A stretch of 64,000 bases of DNA, taken from positions 138,634,564 through 138,698,563 of the forward strand of contig CM037880.1 of NCBI GenBank assembly GCA_021292165.1, given 5' to 3'. Every line of letters begins with the position of its first letter. The stretch's first letter is position 1. Below are positions 55,308-64,000 of this stretch, piece by piece. Both the position numbers and the translations under genes were made by a program. This DNA is from Shinisaurus crocodilurus. Taxonomy: Eukaryota; Chordata; Lepidosauria; Squamata; Shinisauridae. The notes under the pieces were generated by a model that had not been told where the DNA came from, made no database searches, and was given only the letters and a program-made list of their open reading frames with translations.

Positions 55308-58300
55308 TAAATGGACTTTGTTCTGATCCAACAAGGTGCTTCTTATGTTCTTAAGCAAGAGTGCATACCCAGGGCCACTTAACAGATCAGTTATTCCTTA
55401 GCTTTTTATTTATTTATGCAAACTACATATGATATCAAGTGGTATATAAGATCTCTAAGCATTTTTTTTAGAGATCCTGTGTTCTTTTGTCAATTTAAAA
55501 TACATCCATGGGCCATGGGGATTGTAATTAGTTCTGGGTGGTTGTTTTTTGTTTGTTTTTTAAAGTAGACCGCACAGGAGTACAGTCAGCCCATTCCTGA
55601 ACTAGAGGGTCCTCATTCGTGCTAGCAGATTTTTTCGGTTAGTATGGCAAACAGTTTCTGATAGCCACAAACTTCCTCATTGCTGAGGGAAATACAGGAA
55701 GGGAAGCAGGTGCACAGCTGCCTGAAAAATATCTAACACGAAAAGGCCAATCTCTCTTGCTGCCACCAGGAAAAGGTCACACCTCCAATGAACCATGAAA
55801 CGCATCACACCAGAGCTCCACATCTCACATTACAATACTGTACCCCAACCATCCCAGTACATGAAGATGTACAAAATTTTGATACACTAGATCCGCCCTC
55901 TCCAACCTGGTGGCAGTAGTACAGGTGCATTGGGCTACAACTCTCAGCATCTGTCAGCCAGCTGCACTAGATTTTATGCTAGCACAACAGCAGTATTTTA
56001 TCACAGAATTTCTCTGCAAGAACTTATCTCACCCCTACAAACCAATGGGTCTTACATCAAATAGCTAAGCAAATCTGATTCAAAAGGAAATATACATGTA
56101 AAGCCCCTGCAAATAAGCACACTGGACAAATATGAGTAAGTGTTTCTACTGGACAAATCAGTGGCCTCTGAGTCCTAGACCCTGTTTTCTTTAATAGTGC
56201 AAGACTAAGCCCCATCGCAACAATTGTTTAAAGAACTTACCGTATACAGTGCTGGGATAATTTGATCACAAAAGGTACTTCTAGACGGAGGACTTCTAGC
56301 ACTACCAATCAAAAATCATTGTGCAGCTATTAATCTTTTCCTCCTTAACAGATTTATTTTGTAGAAAGAAAAAAAAGATGAAAGCACCAGTAGGAAAACA
56401 CAAGAGGGCTACAGTGGAAGACCAACACATGTAAGATTCCACAAATGAAGCACAGTGATTGCATAATAAAGGTCTTCTCTGAAAGCACCCCCAAAGCCAA
56501 CAGAGCAGACTTGATATCAAAATTTTCATTTTAAAACATTCTCAAAATATTTAGCTTAATACTTACTGTGACATTGTATACTTGTTGTCAAGATGTAAAA
56601 ACTGTGTGCTGCAACCCAAGGCCAAACTATGAGATGGTACTGTGCACTCTGGTACAGATGCAAGTCTCCATGCCTTGGTGGAGCTTTAAGCTAACCAGCA
56701 AACAACAGCACAACAAAGCCCATTCTAAGAGTACCACAAACTCCCTCTGCCAGTGAAACAGGTTGCCCGCCCATGAGTTAACTCAGAGTGACACTGTAAA
56801 TTTATCTAAGTGCAGAAACATGGCTGTGAGCTTCAAAAAACATATTATAGGGTGTAGTGTTTAACTGCAGTTATATTGCATCACACTTTTGCTTTATGCT
56901 TGCTCATCAGCTGGAATATTTTAACAAACAAACTCAATTGAGGCAAGGGAAGGGCCTGGGCACTCTATTGTCAAAGGTCATCACAAAAGCTGCAGTCCCA
57001 TGAACATTTACTTGGGACGCGAGTAAACCTCCTAGTACTGAGTAGGATTCATTTCTGAGTAAATATGTGTACGATTACACTGTCTGGTGAGAGTATTAAT
57101 AAATACATTGCTTCAAATCGGAGTTCTTGAGTTTAAATCCCAATTCCACCAATCTCAGGGTTGCGCCATAATTATCTTTTTAAATCTCAAGTTATATTTT
57201 TTTAGTTACCCTGTGGTAGACACCCATAAGCATCTAATTCAAATAAGCAGTTCAAGGTGGTTTTAAGTAATGGATAAATCAAAGTAAAGACTACTGAAAA
57301 TAAACTGACCCAGGCCCAAGTCTCATTTCAATCCACAGGCCACTTGCTCAACAGTAACAGACAGAACCTGTTTTCCACTGAGGTGCTTCATAGTAAAAAA
57401 TAATTTGTAAATGGTAGCTTTAAGACTTACAGCCAATTCAGTGGAGATTACTCCCAAGTAAGTGTGCATATGCACACCTGCCTGGGAATATGACCCCTTC
57501 AGCATGGTGGGACTAATATCAGGGTAAGCATGCCTATATGCTTAGGCCTGTATTGTGCATCGTGATCAAAAGGCCACATGCACAATGAGGAGAGGATGAT
57601 TTTAAGAAATGTGAAGTGATATTTGAGTGCATTTAAAGCTGCAATCCATTGTAATAGTTTTCAGCATAATCTTTTATTATTTTAAAGTTTTGGTTTATAC
57701 AGTTCTATGCGGCCTTGAGAAGCCTTTGTCTGGAAAAGTGGCTAGAAATATTTTAAATAAATAAAATCTGCAAATACTTACCTGGGAGTAAGCACCACTG
57801 AAAACACTTACTTCTGAGTAGACATGTATAGGATGCCCTCATAACAACTCCATGCAGGGGATGGGTGAAGAGATACTGTTTATATACTGTCACCATGCAT
57901 GCCTCTTTACATAGCAAAGTCAAGGAAGATCCCTGCTCCTAGGCGTTTACAATACATTCTAACATTCAACATAGGGAAGGCAAAAGGAAGTGTCTTTAGT
58001 CAGTGACAGGCTTGATTTCAATTTAGTTGCCATAGGAAACCCTGCAGCACCACAATACTTTTTTCCTTTTGATCGCTATTTCCTGCACTTTGTTCTTTAA
58101 TATTAGGCATCCAACAGCACACTCCTATTCACTTATGCCCAGTGACTGGGCCTCATGCTCCTGTCAACCCATTCCATCCTGTTTTCTTACATAGCCTATT
58201 ATTAACCTTCAATCTTTTCAGATTCGGACCCACCTTTAATTCCCCCCCCCCCAAAAAAAAGAATACCAGAAGAGGCAAATCTCACAGAGGCAGTAGCCAC

Positions 58301-59288
58301 TTCTTGTCTCCTCAATGAGGAATTCCTCTGTCTTTTGGAAGTACACTCAAAGCATAACAAGAGAAAATTGGGAGTACTTTTGTAAATAAATTATAATATT
58401 TATGCAGTACCTAGTGAGGTTCACCTCTTTGTTATTTTGGTTTGGAATTAGTGTAGCCTCTCCCACCCCACTCCTACAACATGCTACATGAGACCCACTT
58501 ATTACTACTACTACTACTACAACCACACATCTGACTTTTCTTTTCTATCCCTTCCCCCATCCCTCACTGTTACTTTACATCTCTCCACGTTCCCACCATC
58601 TTTCGGATAGGTATCCTGTTTACCCCTTTAAAAGACATTAAAAACATAACAAGATTAAATGGTGGTTGTGCCACTAATATAACCAACCTTCTCTTGGCCT
58701 GCAAACGTTTTGGGTCCTGAACAATTAATTGAGGACCAATGCTGCTAATAGACACACAGATCACCACCATGTAATTAAAGTCACAGTCTTGAAACCACAG
58801 TACTTCCAAGTTCCAAACTAATAATCAAGCCATGTTGACTGCAATCCCATACACACTCACCAGAGATCATATACACAACGCAATCCTATACACACTCACC
58901 CACTGAACTCAATGAGGCTTACAGCTGAATAACTTGTATAGTCAGGCTGCAATAGTAAACAAACATACATGCATGGGATCTTGCTTTTAGTGTTGGGGTG
59001 GGTGGGTTGAACAAGACATTACTCTCCGTCAAGGGGATGACTTTAACATTCTCCCACAGAAAGGCAAGCTCCCTCCATATACAGCAGACGAAAAAAGATG
59101 TACACAACACAAGCAATACAAAGACAGCATCTTCTTAAATTCTATTCAGTGCTAATTTCCCTTTTTCAAAATTAAAAGAAGAGCAATCCAGATTTCCAGT
59201 ACCGAAGTCTTGCTTCCCCCCCCCCCTTGCGGCATACAAACATGCCCTTCAGGGAGCATTATAATTAACTTAGCTGAGTTAACCTCAC
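55308..59288. other. Intron 1, fragments of foldback repeats
   Basis: At about 57000-57085, 57440-57475, 57780-57835 and 58838-58925 there are worn pieces with TACTTCTGAGTAGACATGTA, CACTGAACTCAATGAGGCTT and AATCCTATACAC, a common squamate repeat type. A left half of a GGTGGCAGTAGTACAGGTGC-type foldback lies near 55895-55965. No exon found. Confidence 0.4.
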
Positions 59289-59378
59289 CTGGTCCAGCGG
59301 GATGCCCAAGAGGTCGCTAAGCGGGTGCAGGAGGGTGGAACCTGTGGTCCTATAGGGAATTCTGGCTGCTTCTGCCAT
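59289..59378 (-). CDS. MBOAT1: MBOAT1 exon 1 (start codon)
   Basis: 90 coding bases from an ATG at 59378 in good context (GGGATGGCA): MAEAARIPYRTTGSTLLHPL, then SDLLGIPLDQ, donor GTGAGG in phase 0. YRTTGSTxLHPLSxLLGIPLDQ is the MBOAT1 N-terminus. The first residues are cytosol- or lumen-facing, before the first membrane helix in exon 2. The start was chosen because it is the only ATG in frame before the conserved YRTTGS block. Confidence 0.95.
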
Positions 59379-60100
59379 CCCGCAGACCGACGCGCCTCGA
59401 GACTGGCTCCCTCCCTGAGCTGACCACAGCACTAGCGATGGTCAGACAAGCACTGGCGTACACACATAGCCTAGGCACGTGCACCTCAAACCAATGCAGC
59501 CGCTCGCGAGCCGAGGCTCCGCCTCTCGCCCGACCTCTGATTGGTGGCCTGAGACACCTACTTTTCGCTTCCTTATTTGCAGCAAAAAAAAAAAGGGAGG
59601 GGAAACAGCGCCATTCATGCGTAGAGGGAAGTCCATCGCCTTTCGCGCAGGCGGTGCTCGGAGCTGGAGGAGGGGGTGGGAGCGAGCCTTGCCCCTGGAG
59701 CCGCTGCCTTGCTCCTCGGACCGCGCCTCAGCGGCTTGAGATGGGAGGAGCGCAGGCTTCTGACACGGGGGAGCCTCCTCTTTTAGGACTTGATTCGAGC
59801 CCGAACCTGCTTTGCCTGCAAAGATTCTGCAGCACAGTACAGCTTGGTTGGAGCCAATGGGAGAGTAGACACTTAGAGTAGACCCATTGAAATTAATGGG
59901 ATTAACTAAGGTTGATACAGCTTAATTGGATGCAAGTCCATGATTGACAAAGCGAGAAAAATCTGTCCTCATGTCAAATCAAGTCTTTCCTCCCCGCCCA
60001 ACCTCAGGCGACAGAGCCGGAGGGTTGTGGCCACTGGCGGTAGAGTACTTTATAGATGCTCAAGGGCAGTCCTTCCTTCCTCCCCCCCCCTTTCTTTTTC
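59379..60100 (-). promoter_or_regulatory. Likely MBOAT1 promoter, CpG-rich
   Basis: The DNA at and upstream of exon 1 is GC-rich and CpG-rich (ACCGACGCGCCTCGAG, CGCTCGCGAGCCGAGG, GGACCGCGCCTCAGCGGC), unlike the AT-rich introns. No TATA box was seen close to the ATG. It would act as a housekeeping-style CpG-island promoter. The transcription start is not fixed by sequence alone, and a divergent transcript is possible but unsupported. Confidence 0.55.
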
Positions 60101-60611
60101 GCTATTATTCATTCACATAAGCTCGGCACTGAAAATGGGTTCCGAAATTAAGGTTTGGCGAGGTTGGGGCTCAGTTGAACCTTTGGGCTCAGAAGAACTA
60201 AGGCGTCAAGTAATACACAGGATCTTTAAGCATGCACAGAGTACTTCTTCACTACGGAAATAGCCACGCTGTCGGAGTCTCTCCTCCCCCTGCTCTGACC
60301 GTTTACTTTGGATGAGGTTTGGAGTTCCAAACACGCTTGATTTCTGGCACCTTTTATTTTAGATGTCGCAATACTATTTTAATGGTAAATGATGGCAAGT
60401 GTGAGGGAAGCTAGTCCCCATTTCTGTCGATCTGCTGTTACCGCCGCAACCCCCACTCGCTCTGATCTTAAATAGCGCGGAAATGCGGTTTAACGTTAGC
60501 TTTTACTAGAAGTTCATCGCCAGACTCTCCCCGTCCCCTCAGATTGATCTAACTTAGCTCCAGAAAAAGAAAAAATTCTGTCCTATCTTTTTACAGTATC
60601 TTTAAACCAAT
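60101..60611. other. Upstream flank, nothing recognised
   Basis: No recognisable gene or element. Confidence 0.4.
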
Positions 60612-60691
60612 GACTGGGTTTGCACAACACACCAAGCCACTGTGGTTTTGAAGCAATGGTGGCAGGGCCGGTGCTACCATTAGGCCAACTA

Positions 60692-63134
60692 ATTAGCCGG
60701 TCATGCACTGGACTTGGTTTTTGTTTCCGGAGAGGGGGGAAATGATCTGGAGATCGGGGGTATATCCACCACCCCCTTGTCATGGTCAGATCACTATCTG
60801 GTGGGGTTGGATTTCTCGGTGCCACAACCCCTCTGCAGGGGTGAGGGACCTATTAGAATGGTCCACCCCAGGCGTCTTATGGATCCGGATGGATTCCTGA
60901 ACGCGCTTGGGGAATTGGAGCACACAAACGGTAGCTCGGTCGAGACCCTGGTGAATGACTGGAATGCTGCAATCACCAGGGCATTAGACCGAGTTGCCCC
61001 GAAGCGCCCTCTTCGCCTAAACAGAGCTCGCGCGGCGCCATGGTTCACTCCGTTGCTGCGAGCTCTGAAACAAGAGGTGAGAAGGCTAGAGCGCCGATGG
61101 CGAAATTCCCGCTCCGAAGACGATCGAACACGGGTTAGAGCTGCATCTTCAGCCTACCGGGTGGCGGTGAAGGCAGCAAAAAAGAATTTCTATGCTGCCT
61201 CCATTGCGTCTGCGGAGTGCTGCCCCAGGAGGCTGTTCCAAGTGGTCCGGAGTCTGGTCGGTCCAGTTGCTCCGGACCCACTGGAACAGTCAAAAGCCTC
61301 CTGTGAGGCTTTAGCGAAGCACTTCGCAGATAAAATCGATCGGATTAGGAGTGGGATATCGTACGTCGTGGACACAGGGAGTGAGCGGGAGGAGGCCAAT
61401 GGCAGACCGGTTTTGTGGGATCGGTTTCGGCTTCTTCCTTCTGATGAAGTGGACAAGGTGCTTTCATCTGTGAGGCCGACCACCTGCTTGTTTGACCCTT
61501 GCCCATCCTGGCTCATCATGAGCTGCAGGGAGAGACTGGGTGAGGGGATCAAGGCGGTGGTGAATGCCTCCCTCGAGGACGGAGTGATGCCATCAGCCCT
61601 CAAGGAGGCAGTAATAAGACCGCTTCTAAAGAAGCCCTCCTTGGATCCCCAGGATTTAAACAACTTTCGCCCAGTCTCCAATTTACCATTTCTGGGCAAG
61701 GTGATCGAGCGGGTGGTGGGTGCTCAGTTGAAGGCACACTTGGATGAAGCCGATTATTTGGATCCGTGCCAGTCGGGCTTCAGGTCTGGACATGGGACGG
61801 AGACGGCCTTGGTCGCCTTGGTGGATGATATGAGGAGGGCTTTGGATAGGGGCGAATGCTCCTTTCTAGTCCTCCTCGATCTCTCAGCGGCTTTTGATAC
61901 CGTTGACCACGGTATCCTCCTGGACCGTCTGGAGGGGTTGGGCTTGGGAGGCACTGTATTGCAGTGGTTCCGGTCCTTCCTCTCTGGAAGGTATCAGAGG
62001 GTAGTTCTCGGGGAGGAGGCTTCGGACCCTCGGCTGCTCACTTGTGGAGTGCCGCAGGGTTCCATCCTCTCCCCGATGTTATTCAACATCTACCTCAAGC
62101 CGCTGGGAGCTATCATCAGGAGGTTTGGGGTGCAGTGTCATCAGTATGTGGATGACACGCAGCTCTACCTCTGTTTTAAGTCCTCACCGAGGTTGGCCGT
62201 TGAGACCCTGTCCAAGTGCCTGGAGTCAGTGGCTGGCTGGATGGGAAGGAACATGCTGAAACTGAACCCCGACAAGACCGAGGTACTTCTGGTGGGGGAC
62301 AAGGGAAGGTTAGGGGATGTTGACCTGGTGCTGAATGGGGTACATCTATCCCTGAAGGACCAGGTCCGCAGCTTGGGGGTCATTCTAGACTCCCAGCTGT
62401 CCATGGAGGCTCAGATGGCAGCTGTGAGCCGGGCGGCGCTGTATCAACTCCATCTGATACGGCAGCTGCGCCCCTACCTTCCTAATCACCTGCTCCCATC
62501 AGTGGTTCATGCCTTGGTCTCCTCTCGCCTAGACTACTGTAATGCGCTCTACGTGGGGTTACCCTTGAAGACGGTCCGGAAGCTTCAGCTGGTACAGAAC
62601 GCGGCGGCTCGCCTGATTAAGGGCAGCCGCCGGCGTGATCAAATCACGCCAGTGCTTAATGAGTTGCACTGGCTGCCAGTTGCTTGCCGAGCCGAATTCA
62701 AGGTGTTGGTTTTGACCTTTAAAACCCTACACGGCTCCGGCCCAGCTTATCTCAAGGAGCGCCTCCAGCAACATCAAATAGGCCGCTCAACAAGGTCTGC
62801 CACGGACGGCCTTCTCCTTATCCCATCAGCCAGAGCAGCCAGGCTGGTGGGGACTAGGAAGAGGGCCTCCTCTGTGGCGGCCCCCACATTATGGAACTCC
62901 CTCCCTAGTGACCTTCGCCATGCCCCCTCCGTGATGAGCTTCCGCCGTGCATTAAAAACATGGCTGTTCAGGCGGGAATATGGGGTGGGTTAGGTTTTTA
63001 ATGAGAATTTTTTATATTGTTTTAATTATTATGTTTTATTGTGTTTTATTGTATTTTAATTGTACATCGCCCAGGGTGGCCGGGTGACCAGCCAGATGGG
63101 CGATTGAAAAATATAATAAATAAATAAAATAAAT
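60692..63134 (+). mobile_element. L2 LINE, 5'-truncated, open frame intact
   Basis: Flanked by AACTA (60687-60691, 63135-63139). It begins inside the endonuclease region (LDLVFVSGEGG) and ends with the L2-type 3' end (ACATCGCCCAGGGTGGCCGG, then TGGGCGATTGAAAAATATAA and AATAAATAAA). The same subfamily contributed the fragment at 36601-37275. Confidence 0.9.
60714..62993 (+). CDS. L2 endonuclease tail and reverse transcriptase
   Basis: 759 codons open to the stop at 62991-62993. The frame has no ATG at its start because the element is truncated. Order: end of the APE endonuclease (SWSDHYLVGL, Ser-Asp-His), linker rich in Arg/Lys (APWFTPLLRALKQEVRRLER), reverse transcriptase with RPVSNLPFLGKVIERVV, CQSGFRSGHGTETALVAL, LDLSAAFDTVDHGILL, CGVPQGSILSPMLFNIYLKP and catalytic YVDDTQLYL, then the L2 C-terminal region ending KTWLFRREYGVG. 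No stop or frameshift was seen, so the copy is recent, but lacking its N-terminus it cannot move by itself. Confidence 0.92.
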   Translation: MVFVSGEGGNDLEIGGISTTPLSWSDHYLVGLDFSVPQPLCRGEGPIRMVHPRRLMDPDGFLNALGELEHTNGSSVETLVNDWNAAITRALDRVAPKRPLRLNRARAAPWFTPLLRALKQEVRRLERRWRNSRSEDDRTRVRAASSAYRVAVKAAKKNFYAASIASAECCPRRLFQVVRSLVGPVAPDPLEQSKASCEALAKHFADKIDRIRSGISYVVDTGSEREEANGRPVLWDRFRLLPSDEVDKVLSSVRPTTCLFDPCPSWLIMSCRERLGEGIKAVVNASLEDGVMPSALKEAVIRPLLKKPSLDPQDLNNFRPVSNLPFLGKVIERVVGAQLKAHLDEADYLDPCQSGFRSGHGTETALVALVDDMRRALDRGECSFLVLLDLSAAFDTVDHGILLDRLEGLGLGGTVLQWFRSFLSGRYQRVVLGEEASDPRLLTCGVPQGSILSPMLFNIYLKPLGAIIRRFGVQCHQYVDDTQLYLCFKSSPRLAVETLSKCLESVAGWMGRNMLKLNPDKTEVLLVGDKGRLGDVDLVLNGVHLSLKDQVRSLGVILDSQLSMEAQMAAVSRAALYQLHLIRQLRPYLPNHLLPSVVHALVSSRLDYCNALYVGLPLKTVRKLQLVQNAAARLIKGSRRRDQITPVLNELHWLPVACRAEFKVLVLTFKTLHGSGPAYLKERLQQHQIGRSTRSATDGLLLIPSARAARLVGTRKRASSVAAPTLWNSLPSDLRHAPSVMSFRRALKTWLFRREYGVG

Positions 63135-63283
63135 AACTAGGCAGCCGCCTAGGGCGCAGGGCTAAAGGGGGTGCCAGAAACGCCTTGAAAACAAAATACA
63201 GCGCTCTCAAGTGGGAAGGGGGGCGCTAAATATTTGATCTTGCCTAGGGCACCAAACTGCCTTGCACCGGTCCTGAATGGTGG

Positions 63284-64000
63284 CTTAGCGTATCGTCTGA
63301 ACTCAGCCCCCCCCCTCCCCGCTTGAGGGTGGCTGCGAAGTCACCGTAAGAAGCCATGTTTGTAGGGTTTAGTAAACCCTAGTAGGTTTAATGTGCCGTC
63401 TGAACCCAGATGACAGGCTAAGCCATGAACAAGCCGAAGGGGCTACAGAGCCCCTTGGCCAGAGTGGCAAAGATAGTTGCCGCTCTGGCCAATGCAGCTG
63501 CCTAAGTGGCACTTAGCGTGGCTTTCATCAGCTTCCCCCATGCTCCCGCCAATGCTGGGAGAGCACAATTGCTCGCGAGAGCACGAGGAAAGCTGCTGGG
63601 GTCCACCACGTGCTGGCCACGCAACCCCGGTTCGGGGTTGGGGAGGCGGCGAGTGGGGGGGGAAGGAGTAGCTGCCTGGTGAGGGGGGGTTGCTTTCCCC
63701 TGCCTCTTACCAGGGAGATGGAGGGGGGAAGCACCTCCTTCCCCCCCCCTTCCCAGCTGGGCAGCATGATTGCTTTGCACTGCCCAGCGGGGGGGCGCTT
63801 TCTCCCGCCTCCTCGCAGGGAGAAGAGAGCAAGCGAGTCCGGGCGCCTGGATCCTGGCCACTGCAGCTGCAGTCCGGACTGTGGCAGCACCTCGAGGCAC
63901 GCGGCAGACCCCGGCTCGCCCCCTGCCCTTGCTAGGTGCAGCGCCTGCGGGCGCCACATCAAGTGATGGCGGAGGGGATTCTCCCTGTGAGTGCTGTGCG
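63284..64000. other. GC-rich flank with homopolymer runs, no gene
   Basis: C and G runs (63307-63318, 63741-63749) and very GC-rich sequence. Overlapping open frames of 80-150 codons on both strands are expected from base composition. Sequence near 63390-63425 (GTGCCGTCTGAACCCAGATG) resembles the repeat halves at 60612 and 63284. Confidence 0.45.

Larger units (their letters stand above)
60663..63275. mobile_element. hAT-type element split by an L2
   Basis: The ends CAGGGCCGGTGC and GCACCGGTCCTG are inverted, with the exact 8-bp duplication AATGGTGG (60655-60662, 63276-63283). Without the L2 it is about 170 bp (GGCAGCCGCCTAGGGCGCAG, GATCTTGCCTAGGGCACCAA). It lies inside a further repeat whose halves are near 60612-60662 and 63284-63310. 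Confidence 0.85.

Noticed and set aside
59438..60263. 147-codon and 107-codon frames upstream of MBOAT1, possible divergent gene
   Set aside because: They lie in a GC-rich promoter-like region where long frames are expected; no homology or splice sites were seen.
63477..63966. Several overlapping frames of 80-151 codons at the right end
   Set aside because: Extreme GC content explains them, and frames occur on both strands in several phases.

Overview
The window looks like nuclear DNA from a squamate reptile (a lizard or snake). It holds one split vertebrate gene whose introns are packed with squamate-type repeats: 5S rRNA-derived SINEs, tRNA-derived SINEs with a MIR-like body, CR1 and L2 LINEs, and several hAT, Harbinger-like and mariner-like short elements. 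There are no operons, Shine-Dalgarno sites or bacterial features. The species cannot be told from the sequence.

The only host gene I can support is MBOAT1 (lysophospholipid acyltransferase 1), on the minus strand. Twelve coding exons were found by eye between 59378 (ATG) and 10136. All have AG/GT borders and keep one reading frame, giving 450 codons plus 2 bases. The usual short terminal exon (roughly the last 40-45 residues) was not found; it lies either unrecognised below 10136 or outside the window. A GC-rich, CpG-rich stretch over exon 1 and beyond is the likely promoter.

Layout from left to right. 1-10135: downstream or last-intron DNA with SINEs and a broken hAT transposase tail. 10136-10287: exon 12. 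11156-15167: a full-length, apparently intact 4.0-kb APE-type LINE with a 10-bp target duplication, inside an older repeat in intron 11. 16365-19155: exons 11, 10 and 9. 21716-26157: a three-deep transposon nest in intron 8 (short element, hAT element, then a 2.73-kb element with 4-bp target duplication and a broken transposase). 26240-32378: exons 8, 7 and 6 among hAT palindromes. 34091-35918: SINEs and exon 5. 36600-41027: L2 fragments and a 1.8-kb L1-like element with a 16-bp target duplication. 43150-45583: exons 4, 3 and 2. 48928-52945: CR1 pieces in the 13.7-kb intron 1. 59289-59378: exon 1. 60612-63283: an L2 with a 759-codon open frame nested in a hAT element nested in another repeat.

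The mobile elements form donor-and-parasite sets. The CR1 at 51040-52737 ends in the same 3' sequence carried by six 5S-headed SINE copies, so its reverse transcriptase type probably mobilised them. A second 5S-headed SINE (34483-34645) instead carries the tail of the tRNA-headed SINE family. Two reverse-transcriptase frames of different clades (11810-15046 and 60714-62993) are unbroken, which points to recent LINE activity in this lineage.
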